From the NCBI GenBank assembly GCA_000328365.1, contig KB306649.1:122980-186979 (forward strand): a stretch of 64,000 nucleotides of DNA. Reading direction: 5' to 3'. The position numbers and the translations under genes were made by a program. How positions within the stretch are numbered: the first letter of the stretch is position 1; each line of letters opens with the position of its first letter. The notes beneath the pieces were generated by a model. That model was not told where the DNA came from, did no database searches, and saw only the letters and a program-made list of their open reading frames with translations. Shown one piece after another: positions 13,220 through 30,000 of this stretch. This DNA comes from Capitella teleta. Lineage: Eukaryota; Annelida; Polychaeta; Capitellidae.

Positions 13220-13253
13220 TACAATTTGCGAGGGGTTGATTCGAGATGAGAGT

Positions 13254-13280
13254 CGGGCGGGCGGAGGGGGGGGGAGGTGG
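13254..13280 (+). other. G-rich tract with quadruplex pattern
   Basis: GGGCGGGCGGA followed by nine G's, then AGGTGG; it fits G3-N1-G3-N4-G3-N3-G3. It lies 35 bp after the twin hairpins. Confidence 0.75.
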
Positions 13281-15359
13281 TTAATATATTATTCGATTCT
13301 GTATGACAAGGACTCTATTATCAGAAGTTCAATATTGGAATAACTCAATATCCTCATAAATAGTTATAATGGACAAACCAGACAGAGGTCTCATTCTGAT
13401 AACGGTAAGTAAAATGTTATGAAAGCGGCACACAATGCAGTCAAATGATATAAAACCAATTAACATAAAAATCAAACGAACGAGATAACAAACGTGGTGC
13501 CTCTGAATATGTTGATTTCCGATACAATCTCGAGACCAGGATTGTGACTTTCAGAGCAATTCCACACCCAGGCGAATCGAGGTCATTAACGGATTTGTGG
13601 ATTGTATAGCGTGAATGGTCCGAGGTCACGCACTGCCGTTTCAATGTACCATAATGACCGCTCTCTCTCTAGCACAATCTTATCCCAATACGCCCCTGGC
13701 CACCCATTCACACGGATTATCTTGTCAAGAAGACTAAGCGACCTCATCAGGGCCAATAGGGCGTGGCCAGACCCTCAAAACCCTCTTGGCGATGAACTCC
13801 CATATACCCCCTCCCCCTCCCTAATGAAAAGTATAAAACAAGGCATCCATAGCCAAAATTTACTAACAAGAAATCAGTCATAGACATGAACAGGATATGT
13901 TTGGAAGTAATTAGAGAAAGAAAGAAAAGAAAATAATTATAGGAAGAAAGAGGAATGAAACAAACGAATTGAGGAATTAATTTGATATCATAATGCCCAC
14001 AGAAAGAAAACCATAGCGTTTTACGTATTATAAGCATTATCAACATTAATGTCATGTATCATGTAAAAACTTGATCTGACATGAAATATGCCATTATATA
14101 ATTACTGGCCTATATCATATCTAAACATTGATGTTATTTGATTTCAGAACGAACCATCACGAAACAAGATATAGGCTAAATTAGGTTATGACCATATTTG
14201 GACATTCACAAATTGTCACACACAAAAAGTGCGCAATGAATTATTGTTATAGATTGACAAGACACCATGCCTTATATGGCGAAAAAATGAAAAAAACGTC
14301 ATAACGACCTTGACCTTATAATGACATAATTTAAAATTAATTTTAGCAATCAAACAAACAAAGCAACATAGAAAATTTGTTTCAAAAAAAAAAAAGAAGA
14401 AAAAAAAAAAAAAAAAAAAAACAGAATGCGAGGCCTTCAAAGTGTACCAAGCTAAATTGGAGTACTATACATGTATCAAACTAAGGGAACTTATTTGCTA
14501 ACAGTTTCTATGCTTAAATTAAAGGCAAGATACAGGTGAGTCCGTGGGCAGTGATCCAATTAATGCAATCCGAGAAATTATTAGTTGATGCCGCTCTACT
14601 CTTTACACCATTATAAATAATAACCCATGTTTATGGCTCGTCGATCGCTTCCAAGTCGACGAACCATTTAACGAGCATACAATAACCCCAAGGAAGACTA
14701 TTTAGAAATGAAGTTGATGGCCTCTGCAAAACAAAACTGCAGCCACGACTTGGTACACTGATCAAGTTCCTTGATCATCAAAAAACTACAAACTAGAATA
14801 GCTTCGTTTTCTCGTTACCACACCCCTTTTACCTGTATACATCATTTAAATTAGGAATTGTTGACATGACAACGTATTCACTGATTAATATTATTGGTAC
14901 TTGCAAGTAGAGTAAATAGCGTATATTCCAATATGCAAGTCATCCTCTTCTCACGTGTTTATTGACTACTCATTTGGGGAACCACTCAGTAAATCTACAA
15001 GAGATCCAAATATGAAGTCATATGATTAATTATCGGGTAGATATGTCTATCTTTTCAATCCACACAATTACTGTGGATGTTTTGTGCGTTGGGCTGGCTA
15101 ATGACGGTTGTGTTGGGTTTCCCTTCTTCCGAAACGGTGGTTATCAGCTCAAGAAGATTGCAGGTTGGGGCGTTGGCGAATTGCAGGCAATAGTTGATCC
15201 CAAATTTGCTCCATACACTTCCACTTGTAATAACTACGATGAAAATGCACAGCAAGTCAATGATCTGTCATTGAATAATGTGCGTGGGGACTGTCAGACT
15301 GCGAGTGACCGCTTTCTGCTTGAAAAGACTCCAGGTCAAGTCTTATGTACGCATAAATG
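13281..15359. other. Intergenic, no gene seen
   Basis: AT-rich, short frames only; the poly(A) tract at 14384 is listed separately. The 115-codon frame at 15022-15366 has no family resemblance I recognise. Confidence 0.6.
14384..14421 (+). repeat. Poly(A) with GAAG interruption
   Basis: 38-base A tract. Confidence 0.9.
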
Positions 15360-15374
15360 CAGTTAGTTCCAGCC
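15360..15374 (+). repeat. SINE target-site duplication, left
   Basis: CAGTTAGTTCCAGCC, identical to 15706-15720. Confidence 0.9.
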
Positions 15375-15705
15375 TGCGTGCGTGATGCGTGATGGGGTTT
15401 TACGGCTCCACCCAAACGAATCGGATGATACGGGCGCCAGAACATAAAACCCGGGACCGGGGTTTCTCCCTACTCTTATCGATAAATCCCAAGGGTTCTT
15501 GATCCTTCATACCACAACAGACAGTTGTACACAGCGCCCGGCCTTGTTACGCAGTTGGGCAGCACTGTTGAGTCACGGATTACAATTATAATTCACAATC
15601 ATAACGCCCGTGGTCTGATCGGGTCTCGCACCCTTGACCTCGAGCCCCACGATCGGCATAGGATTGCAGTCAGTCGGTTATACCGATTGAGCCATTCGGT
15701 GTCCC
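15375..15705 (-). mobile_element. tRNA-derived SINE, intact copy with target-site duplication
   Basis: Read on the minus strand, the 331-bp element starts GGGACACCGAATGGCTCAAT and contains an A box (TGGCTCAATCGG, 15683-15694). About 50 nt later it has a B-box-like GGTGCGAGACC (15622-15632), one base off the GGTTCGANNCC consensus. The body is about 200 bp and the 3' end is a short tandem tail of CATCACG units. A perfect 15-bp direct repeat CAGTTAGTTCCAGCC flanks it at 15360-15374 and 15706-15720. The promoter boxes, tail and duplication together define a LINE-mobilised SINE. The exact duplication suggests a fairly recent insertion. I cannot name the family; sea urchin tRNA-type SINEs would be the first comparison. 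Confidence 0.88.
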
Positions 15706-15720
15706 CAGTTAGTTCCAGCC
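15706..15720 (+). repeat. SINE target-site duplication, right
   Basis: CAGTTAGTTCCAGCC, identical to 15360-15374. Confidence 0.9.
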
Positions 15721-17477
<1,757 letters not shown>

Positions 17478-18521
17478 CATATAACTGGCAACATTGGCAT
17501 AATGTTGCATCATGACTATATAGTTTTGCATAATTTCTCAATTAGAATTATTCTTTTTTTTTCTGGAAAACTCGGGGTCCTGACGACGATGGTGCCGATG
17601 ATGACGTTGTGGAGATGATGATGCAATGAGTACAACCAAACAACATTTCATTTCGCGCACAGTATTTTATCTAATCAATATTCGTGTGTGCATTCATTGC
17701 GATATATTATATGGAACAGTTCATTTCTTAGAAAAATATCGATATAAACAGGTAAACAAAGTTTTCCGGCTACGAAGTTAAAACAATTGCAAACTGCAAT
17801 AAAACATCCATAAAGACAGGTAGGTGACTTCCTGGTTCGCAGCAAACAAGCCATGAGACCAGCTCCTCAATCCATTGCTTCCACAGTCAGCTCAGGAGCA
17901 GACTGAGAAAGAGAAGAGAACCAATCGATTTTTTCTTATTGGCAGTGCTTGGAGCTTTGTCAAATGGGGTCACAATACCGGCTACCTCTAATGGGAAGGA
18001 AGGTAGGGGGTGTATTTGACTCACATGTCAATGGTACGTGTGAATGTACATCGGATCCACTATTTCTATGTATCTCATGTATACATTCAACTGCATATAG
18101 TGTAATTGGTTATCTGTGTATAAGTGCAGCTGCTATTCCCTTTAAAGTCAGAGAGAGAAATGATTGCTGTTCATCAAGGCTTCTTGGAAGTTTCATTTGT
18201 TTGATTTGTCACCTGCATAGTAAGAAGTGGAGGTATCGCCACCCTGGAGCCCCCCCCCCTCCCACAGAATTAACAAAGTAATTATGTTGGCGCCTGCTGA
18301 ACATGACGGTTTGTGTTCGCTAAACCTTATTCAGACAAAAAACTTTCACCTCAATGCGACTTCCGATGAACGGTCACACTTGATACATTGCTGCAAGAGC
18401 TGATGTCCTACCTGTTCTGTCGACCAACGATGATTGCAATGTATTTTGGGCAAATTGTGACGGCGTTATTGTTCTGTTTCGTATTTTCCCTATATTTAAG
18501 ATTTCTACTCATTTTATTGGT

Positions 18522-21114
<2,593 letters not shown>

Positions 21115-21120
21115 TTTATT
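21115..21120 (-). promoter_or_regulatory. AATAAA hexamer overlapping the protease stop codon
   Basis: GAA TAA AAC on the minus strand contains AATAAA across the stop. I found no other AATAAA in the next ~100 bases downstream, so it may be the working poly(A) signal with a very short 3' UTR. Confidence 0.4.
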
Positions 21121-22291
21121 CAGGGATCCAACTGCACGCCACGTATACAAGCCGATTTGGGGTTTCTTCTTTTCCTGGAGGTATATTAAGAACATCCTTG
21201 GTGGATATTTCCTCCAAAGCCTCCATGACCTCAGCCGGGGTCAGTGAGAGGTCAAATGCTGACATATATCTGGCCATCCATCCAGCAGCGTGCGGTCCGG
21301 CGAGGGAGGATCCGCTCATGACAGCAGTGGCATCCGGAGATCCAATGAAGGTGGATTTAATGGAGCTTCCAGGAGCTAGAATATTGATACAAGTTCCGTA
21401 GTTACTAGACTCCAGCATTGAATCTGTGATATCCATAGCCGCAGCAGTAAGTGCGGTTTCCACTCTTCCTGGACTGAACATGCAAGCATCTGAATTACTG
21501 TTACCAGACACGACCGCCGCAGAGACCCCGGCTCTGATGCTTGCTTCTAAAGCCTCGTCAACAACGGCTGAACCTGACATCCCAAGAGAGAGGTTCATCA
21601 CAGATTTGCTGTTATTGTTGGCTGCGTGTTGCTGAACGATGTATTCCATTCCTGCCACTAAGTCACTGGTCATGCCGCTTCCAAAACTGTTGAGAACCTT
21701 CACAGCCACCAGACTGGCTTTCTTAGCGACGCCGTGTTCCGCCCCGCCAATAATACCAGCGACATGCGTGCCATGGCCGTTGAGATCGTCATCTCCTTCT
21801 GTGATACCGGGGGCCGTAAAGCCGTGTGTTGCTCTTCCTTCGAAGTCATTGTGCTGCACGTAGATCCCCGTGTCCACCACGTATACCTCAACGCCGTGTC
21901 CATCGCTTGCATCTTCGTACTTGTAAGTGGCCGTCTTGTAATCTGGTTGCTGACGTGAACTTATTCTGCTAAGTCCCCAGAGTTCTTCAAAGGTTTGCTG
22001 TTCGTAGCATTCCATGACATCGATGGCTGCTCTGTTGGGTTCCACGGTCTTGATCCTCACATCAGAGATCACACCATTCAGGACGACATCAGAGATAGAT
22101 GCATGGAGGATGACAACATCGTTGATGTTGAACGACCTGATGACTTTGATCTGGGGAAAGTCATCTGCTGTAAGAGATCCATCATGAAGGACCAATAAGT
22201 ACTCTCCATTAATGACCACTTCATCAGTTGGATAGCCATAGGACAAGCACGCAAGCAGACCAAAGAAGCATAGTCTCACAGTGAAACCCAT
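21116..22291 (-). CDS. Secreted subtilisin-like serine protease (S8, proteinase K type), single exon
   Basis: 391 codons, one uninterrupted frame from ATG (22291; G at -3 and +4) to TAA. Residues 1-20 are a signal peptide with hydrophobic core LCFFGLLACL. About 25-95 resemble the I9 propeptide/inhibitor that folds and then blocks the enzyme (EYLLVLHDGSLTADDF, IKTVEPNRAA). The catalytic domain runs from ~100 to the end: Asp140 in VVDTGIYVQHNDF, His173 in NGHGTHVAGIIGG, oxyanion-hole Asn264 in SGNSNSDAC, Ser329 in SGSSLAGPHAAG. The nucleophile box normally reads GTSMAxPHVAG; the changes here are conservative. The C-terminus (TPAEV, TKDVLN, TPNRLVY) matches the end of proteinase K-like enzymes, so length is complete. 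It should be secreted and cleave proteins outside the cell or in the gut; the substrate is unknown. AATAAA overlaps the stop codon. The nearest other coding exon is 11 kb away. Confidence 0.93.
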   Translation of the reverse strand: MGFTVRLCFFGLLACLSYGYPTDEVVINGEYLLVLHDGSLTADDFPQIKVIRSFNINDVVILHASISDVVLNGVISDVRIKTVEPNRAAIDVMECYEQQTFEELWGLSRISSRQQPDYKTATYKYEDASDGHGVEVYVVDTGIYVQHNDFEGRATHGFTAPGITEGDDDLNGHGTHVAGIIGGAEHGVAKKASLVAVKVLNSFGSGMTSDLVAGMEYIVQQHAANNNSKSVMNLSLGMSGSAVVDEALEASIRAGVSAAVVSGNSNSDACMFSPGRVETALTAAAMDITDSMLESSNYGTCINILAPGSSIKSTFIGSPDATAVMSGSSLAGPHAAGWMARYMSAFDLSLTPAEVMEALEEISTKDVLNIPPGKEETPNRLVYVACSWIPE

Positions 22292-24145
22292 ATCGACAAC
22301 AAAATATAGAACATATGTAACACAAATTAAAGACTCCGATTATATGCGACACCGCTTATCGAATAACCCAAAGTTCTGCCCGTGGGAACTAAAAATTATG
22401 TTGTTTTTTGGGGTTTTCTTACGAGTTATTCGTGATTTCTGGAGATAAATATATTCGTCATTCATTTGAATTAATTATAATAACTAAAGTGGTCCTCACA
22501 GTAGGGTTCTATATCGGCCATTGTCATCTTTTGCTGAGCAATGCAGCATCGTTATTTTTATTAGACGAGTGGTCTTTTGGCAGCCAATCGGCCAGAAACG
22601 AGGAAGAGGCAGCCTCCGTGCATATTGTGCAAACGCACCAGCCTGGAATCGACTCTTTGGCGATTAAAAGCCGCGCGAGATTATTCCGTAAATCAATAAC
22701 AGCAGAGCATTGAATGGATATGTAAATGGAGCCCTTCTCCTTACACGCGCAGCCACTCTATCCCCAAGAGAGAGCTTTTCTTTTGTGGCCAGCAACTTTT
22801 GCAGCAGAAAATTCATCTTGCGTCGTGTATATGACAATACCAAGAATGGTTTGTTTTCCGCTTCGCTGCAACAGTGCTGCTGAATCATGCTATACACTGC
22901 CTTTTTGTCCACTTGGTGAGCTAGCAGAGAGGAATGGGATGAAGACGGGGTTATATATATAGTACATAAGATGTGTTTAAGCTGAATATAAAAGCAAGCA
23001 TCGAGTTGCATTGCTTTTTGCTCCTGCTCAAACGGGTGTCTATAGCCTCCTGTGATGCATTAATGAATTGCCTCGTCACGAATATATCACTTGCAGATGC
23101 TCGTAATAATCCCAGTATTATGCGATGTTTCTGAATATAACGTCGTGAAATAATTTAATATATTATGATACAGCGGACGTTGCGACGGGTTTACAGCCCC
23201 TAGAATGCGCCATCCATAAAGTCGCTTTACAGCGCGAACAGTGTGCTTAATAATTCATACCTACACAATGTCAGTGGCCCGTGTCATCCCTGGTATTTCG
23301 TCACACCTTTGTGTTTTGTTGCATCTATTTATAAGTCAAATTATGCCTCCCACATCTGAATCTGTGTTATGATATATAACGGTGTGATTCAAATCTATCA
23401 TTTATTTTCATTCCAAGCACGTTCAATGTGTATCGATGTATCTCAGTGTGTAGTCTATACATGAGTTTGATTACAGAGAAACTACGGGTTCGTGTTTCGA
23501 AACGACCAGGATATACCAGGAGGTGGTGATATCCACTGGTTTAAATTAATTAAATGGGTGTCAAGGTTTTATAAGACGCGCGAGTTTTTCGGACGTATTT
23601 GATGCATGGAAGCCACAGTTTGGCCGGTAGCTGTGAGCTAGTAATTTCCGCAATCTTGACGTTCATGGGCTTTTCAATATCAAACACCCAGGATCGATGC
23701 CATCTGATCTCCTTTTCAAAGGAACTGAAGTAATGTACGCCATGGATATAATGAATAGACAATACATACATCATGGCGCCGTAAGTTGTTTGCCCGAAGT
23801 GGACCTCTGTTCATTTCGAAACCTTTCAGATCGATTCTATGGGCTTTTGTGAAAGCGAAGAGACCAATTTCGAAATGATCTGTCAGTAATATGAGTATTA
23901 TAAATCAATCATTGCATGATCAAGTCAATCAACATTTCCTATCGTGGCAGAATAGCTTGAAACTAGAAAGATACGAAACTAATATAATAAAAATATCCCA
24001 CTTGCATGCGTCGATGACATCAACGAGACATGGAAGTAAGAAAGAGACATTTTAAATCTATAATAAAAAAACGGTTTAGGATGATTAGTTGAGTATTAGA
24101 CGATGAATTTACGTGGGACAAAATGCGATTATTTTTTTATTTCTA

Positions 24146-24179
24146 TTTTTTTTTTTTTTTTTTTTTTTGGGGGGGGGGG
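24146..24179 (+). repeat. T23 followed directly by G11
   Basis: Two abutting homopolymers. Such a pair is prone to sequencing error; see findings. Confidence 0.9.
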
Positions 24180-24283
24180 ATGTATCCTCTGTTATTCGCT
24201 GCCATTTCAAGACAATTATAGGTCCCGTGACAGGCAGAGGCCGCTATGTCATAGACCTCTGTAAACCTTCAAATGTTGCCAGT

Positions 24284-24326
24284 CTTGTTATTTAGATTAT
24301 CATAGTATAATAATCTAAATAACAAG
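24284..24326. repeat. Perfect 17-bp inverted repeat, 9-nt loop
   Basis: CTTGTTATTTAGATTAT at 24284-24300 and its exact reverse complement at 24310-24326. Confidence 0.95.
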
Positions 24327-26554
24327 ATAATGGTTACATGTGTTGCACAACCAATTGCCAATTCAGTCAGTCATTGTAACCCTCAATCATTTGAAAATAT
24401 GTATCAATTTTGCTCAATCCCGGATATTACAATAGGGATTGTTTCAATTTCAATTACGATGAGTCACGAACAACTTCCTTTGTGGTTTTGGAATCGACAC
24501 CGAATGTGTGTACATATTATACAGGCGTTTGTGACATATCTAATAGTGCACCTTGTATGTGATCAGATTTTCAAGTAGTCCACAAAAACTGCACCAAAAG
24601 GCTATTGCTAAAGGTCTACGAACGTACGACCATAACTATCGCCCCTTCGTATCTGAGCTCTGAAAATGACTGCACCATTTCCGCAATGGCAGCTCAGTCG
24701 CTGGTGTCAGGAGAAATGGCTTTTTTTATTGGGAATTCTAAAACTGAAGCTGAACGAATATCGATCCGAAATAGAATCGCAGCCACTTTGACGCGAACAA
24801 AATGGATGAATATTCGCCATATATCGCTCAGGCCTGATTCAATATAGCCACTCGAATGAAGGCTTCGAAACCCGCCTGACAGCTCGAGCTATAGAGTAGT
24901 GTCGCATATGAGATGGAGCGCTGAAAGCAATGCCTCCAGGGGTCGAGCAGGCCAAGTTATATCCTCAACAAAACACAATTTCCTTCCCACTGCCTGGCAT
25001 GGTTATCCCGCGTTGAGCACGACTTATTCTCTTTCCGTAAAAGGAAGACCAGTAACGGACGTGGGAAATGTCCATGAATGGAACCCGAGAGCAGTATAAT
25101 TTGCTATGGCAGTGAAATGGAAACAGGTGCTTCTCGGGTTTCCATTGTCTAAAAGAGTTAAAGAACAATCGTTCATGGTCGACCTAAAGCAATACATCTT
25201 TGGTTAAATTTATTTCTCGTTGATATAACACAGATGATTATAGCTTTATAAAACATCTTAACCTTTTGGCAATATGATATGCTTAGTAGATATTCTCCCC
25301 CGCAAATCAGCCGAAGGCACAACCTAATTCGAAATGGAGAACAAACTCTCGACGGAACTCAACTTTGGCCGTGACACACATTGTTTGAAGCTGTTTTAAG
25401 TCAAGGCTGTTGCTACCTGACGCATGAATTAATTATGACGCCTTGACATCAAGTTGATAAAACTAAACAAATAAATAATATTCTGGGTTGCTTGAGTGTT
25501 TTATTTGTTCTTTAACTGCCTTAATTGCCTACTAAATGTGCCTAATTTTTCTACGCCGCGTAACAAATACTACAAAATTTAGGCCTTTTCCTTTTTAGAA
25601 ACAAATATTCTTAAATATCAACCATAAAGCCTAAGATAACGCTAAATTCACAAAATATAACCCTAATTAATCATTCCAGCGCAAAATAAAAATTACCTGA
25701 TATCATTTACATGGTATCAAAGGGACGCAAACAGCGAATATTTAGTGGTTCTAATTCTCCCGCCAAATCGGTTTGGTTCACATATTTGCCGTCAGTGAAG
25801 CTGCAAATGACGTCATAACTCCCCGAAAATTCTACGAGACGACACGCACCCAAATAGGTTGCTATGGTAATGGATCAACACAAACGATTCGGCTGCGCCG
25901 CCTCGAGTCGGAAAATCCAAAGATTACACGAGACTTACCTGTAAGTTGAAGTTTGATTGGGGTTCTACATCCCATAAATCAGTCGGCGGAGCCATATGCG
26001 ATAGCTGCCTTGCTGCTATCGCTCACTTGTGGAAAAATGAGCACTTAATTCTGGTCCTCTGCATAGTTGTAGTACTGCAATAGTAGTACAGTGTCAGACT
26101 GAGACTGTACATGTATAATAATCCAAATAATGAAGTGTTCCTTAGCACATGTAAGCACGGCAGTAAATGAAGTCACTGCATAATCAAATTCGTATTCTCA
26201 TATAACTTGAGTGTGGAAACAGGCCACGTCTACTCCCGCGAGCGACGCTTCTGCTCCTGCCTCGGTGATGTTCAGTCCGAGGAACATATACATTCAGTTT
26301 GTGCCCCTTCGATGTAAGAGCAGACTTTCCAGACGTGAATTTCTCCTTTCCTGCCTCCTTTTTACTCACCGCATAAATATATAACTGTGAAATTATCTAC
26401 AATATTGTAAATATTTCAATAATGAAATAATGTGATATAAATTTATCAAATTTCAAAACATTTATTATTTACAAATTAATCGAGAGCGCACGGTTTACTT
26501 TACTGAGAACAGTATCAAAATAAAAAAACATAATAAAAAAATCAATAATTTATT

Positions 26555-27012
26555 CAATTAATTGCGTTAGTTATCACCAAGACATTGAAATTGGAGCTAA
26601 TTAATTAAAGCTCCGGATTTAGTTAGGTGTATAAGCTAGGAGTATACTGTGTAAATTTCAATCAAATAGACATAAAAACTGAGATATATTGAGATAACTA
26701 TAACTTATAATAATTCTGTAATAACATGAACTCATTCCGATTCCCGGTTCGTAAAACAGAAAAACGTCACCAATAGAAATAAATTTTGGTTTGAAAAGGG
26801 TAAATATATCCTCATTTCTGATGCTAAAAGTCATAACGTGTGATGAAATGATTTGCAGATCCTCGTTTGGTATACCAAAATGGCTGACCTAAATATCTAG
26901 TAAATAAGTACATATGCTTTCGAAAATTACTTGATTAAAACATTTATGGTATAAAGTGATGTATTCAACAACTCAGATGATCAGTTTGATGCATTTGAAG
27001 TGTTAAAAACTT
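26555..27012 (+). repeat. Dispersed repeat, copy 2 (~458 bp)
   Basis: Partner of 7-461. Homology begins at CAATTAATTGCGTT and ends at AAAAACTT in both copies, with small indels between (for example about 18 extra bases here before AAAAGGGTAAAT). The common end points argue for a discrete repeat unit rather than a segmental duplication of larger sequence. Confidence 0.85.
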
Positions 27013-30000
27013 CTCTGCATTTAATGGGCGATAATGCGGAGCTCTATTTCGCTCTATTTTACTATATTACTATATTTCGTTGTTTCGTCGGACACGCTGT
27101 GGTGTAACAGTGCGACATGAATTTGACGATTTTGATTGGAAAAAACTTCAACGAAGTCGGTCTGTCCAATCACGAGTCGAAGAAGTGTTTACGAAGTTAT
27201 ATCATAGTTTGGCGTCCGCAGACGCCAACCAAAAATTCTCAAATTAGAGATATCTTGAAATATACTCATGTGGCATGTATGCCTTGACATGTTAAAAGCC
27301 GCGTGTGTCTTTTGTGGTTCATCTCCCACGATTTGCGGCTATATAACAAAACAGTCAGAGGTTCCCTTTATCTTAGAACACACGGAGCGTGATGTCGACG
27401 TGAAGCATATGCTCCGAATGTGGCGAGTACGCAACCAAAGTCGCGTTCTTTTGCACATAATGTCCAGGTGATTAATCCGCCCGTGTGTGCAGACCGGAAG
27501 GGCAGGTTCATTGTCCTATTCCTGTATGTGTACCTGTATGTGTACCTGTCAACTCGCAATCACGTCCACACCTGACATGAGTCGCACCCGCACATCAGAG
27601 GATCCAACACATATATCATACTATGATGCCTGAGGATATACAGCACTTGTAGAGTACGGCTGTGGGAATAATAATCATGAAGGTCCTTTGAGGCACTGAC
27701 TATAGCATGAAAAGCCTTACATTAGACGCATACTCTACTATAGCATGGCTAATCAGAGGCTATGCAAATCTTGGCCAAATACATTTATTGGACCTGGTGG
27801 TGATGGGGAGTAGCAAATGAGACTTCTTTTGGAGTTGTAACTCAACTTGACGTAGAACCTCTGTTGGCTCATTCTCTCTTGGTTTGAATTGCGTTCTAAT
27901 GTTTATAATTTTGCGTTAGTGAATTGGATTATTGTGTATCGAGTGGCTGTATAGTTGATATATCTGCATTCCGTACTGTGACTGCACCACACACAATGCA
28001 TGGTTAAACTCAATTAAGTCAGTGATGCATACCTTATGGGTCACATATTATGATATACGGTGGCTTTCAATGAATCCCACTATTTTTTTTTTTTTCGCCC
28101 TAAAGTCGACGAACACGAAGGGCAACACGAAAAAATATAATAGCGTCAGGGAATCGAATTTCTGAAAGGATCTACCTTTTTATTGGGCTGAGTACCGCGT
28201 AATAAGACAAAGTTTCCAAGGCATGCTATACCAAAAACATGGATAACGGAGTAGTTATACTTTATTACACTTAAACACGCAAAGTTTCATTAAGATTACT
28301 CTTGTTGGTTCTCATTTGATGCCACCATACGAACATTAGTATTGATATTTATTAGTAATTCATGCTTCTAGCGAGGCTAGTGCCGGTGCTTTTGCATGTC
28401 CTTCAGCAATCACTTTCATCCTGTCGTCAAAACTGCAGTCATAATGCAATGGCTAGAGATGGAAGGGGTGGGGAGGGGGCACTGTAGTTCATTCACGCAA
28501 TGTGAAGGGAATGAACTCAGTTTATTATAGCAATACTTTTACGTTGCTCAATCTACTCGGAAAGGATGCCACACTCTGGGCCACCCTATCCTCATCCCTC
28601 ACGCATAGAGATTTGTTGGTGTGGTATTTATTTCTTCTTAAGCCCCTTGAGAATATCACCGAGTCCCATACGATGATTCATAGTTTTGCCAATTGAAACC
28701 CAGTCGAGGGAAAGAGGTCGCAGTCTTACGGTAGCGGATCGTAAATGCTTGCCCAATAATAGGCACAGTCGATCCAGAGGGAAACCCACTCACAAAGAAC
28801 TGGATCGATGTTGCAGACGAACAATCGCACACTCCCTCTTGTGTACGTCATTGTTTCGATTTTTTTTTTTCGGCAGCATCCATCCAACTCTTTAAGCGGT
28901 GTTTCCATTTAAGCGACACTTGAGCGACCATACATCCGCTCCTCGATGGCGAAAACAATGAGGGATGCGATCGTATCGCAGCGACGAAGCAATCACAGAT
29001 GAAATGGGACATCAATTCTCCCTCGCTTTATGTATACTGAGGAGCAAAGAATAGTTTAATGCTTAGAAATAGAGAAATATGAGACGAACGCAAGGCATAA
29101 CTGCATCAGTCAAATAATGTAATTTTACGGTGGGTTTGACTTTAAGAACGGGACAACGTTTGATATCATGGGTACACGCCATGCAAAAAAAGGGTTTTAT
29201 GGACCTGGATGCTCAAATGGAGCAATCAGGAATGTCATCTGCAGCCCCGTGCTTATCTTGCTGGCTGCTTTTCACTGAAGGAGGTTGCTGAGTGGTCAAA
29301 TGTCCACCACGATGACAGAGATGCCCCACAATCTCCCAACATGCACACAGTAAGATGCAAATGCACGCATGGTGGACTCTTATAATATTATTGGTTCCAT
29401 GGTTTATTTGTGGGGATACTAAGAAGTCAAGAAGTTAGTCACGTTCGTTGGGGATTTTATTATTCTCGGTCAATATCAAAAAGAGTTTAATCGTTTAACG
29501 ATGAAAAATACCACCTTTCAAGAAGATCTACAACAAAATGAAAAGCTATGGCGAATTTCACCGCAATTCGTCTACCAGCAATGCTGAATCACGCTGCGAA
29601 GACTGGACACCCCGAACCCACCCGCCACCCGAAGAAAAAAAAAAAAAAAAAAAAAAAAAAACCCTCAAGGACAGAGTCAATAAAACCCTGAAAATATACC
29701 ATCCATTTTTAGAAAATGTTTTATACGCACTGAGGCATTGTAGCCAAGTATTTGCTGCTCATGGCAAAACGTATGTGTTACCCGATGGGCACGCTTGGGG
29801 TCGACGTCCTACAATAGCTACAAGTATAATTGTATGTAGTGCATACCACGTTTTTATCTTCCGACAGTGTCCTGAATTGTACAACGCTTGCTCTCAACGA
29901 CCTCTGTTATTTTCATAAAACAGTATCTCAGGTAAATATTCAACGCAACTCCATAATATAATATTGCTATTGGCGGGTGCAATTATTATTGTTCAATGAT

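Larger units (their letters stand above)
22292..26554. other. Intergenic, upstream of the protease gene
   Basis: The protease promoter should lie here, but I can place no TATA box with credible spacing. The T/G homopolymer and the 24284 hairpin are listed separately. Confidence 0.55.

Noticed and set aside
22301-22308. TATATTTT upstream of the protease ATG as a TATA box
   Set aside because: Only about 10 nt from the start codon, too close for a TATA box of this transcript.
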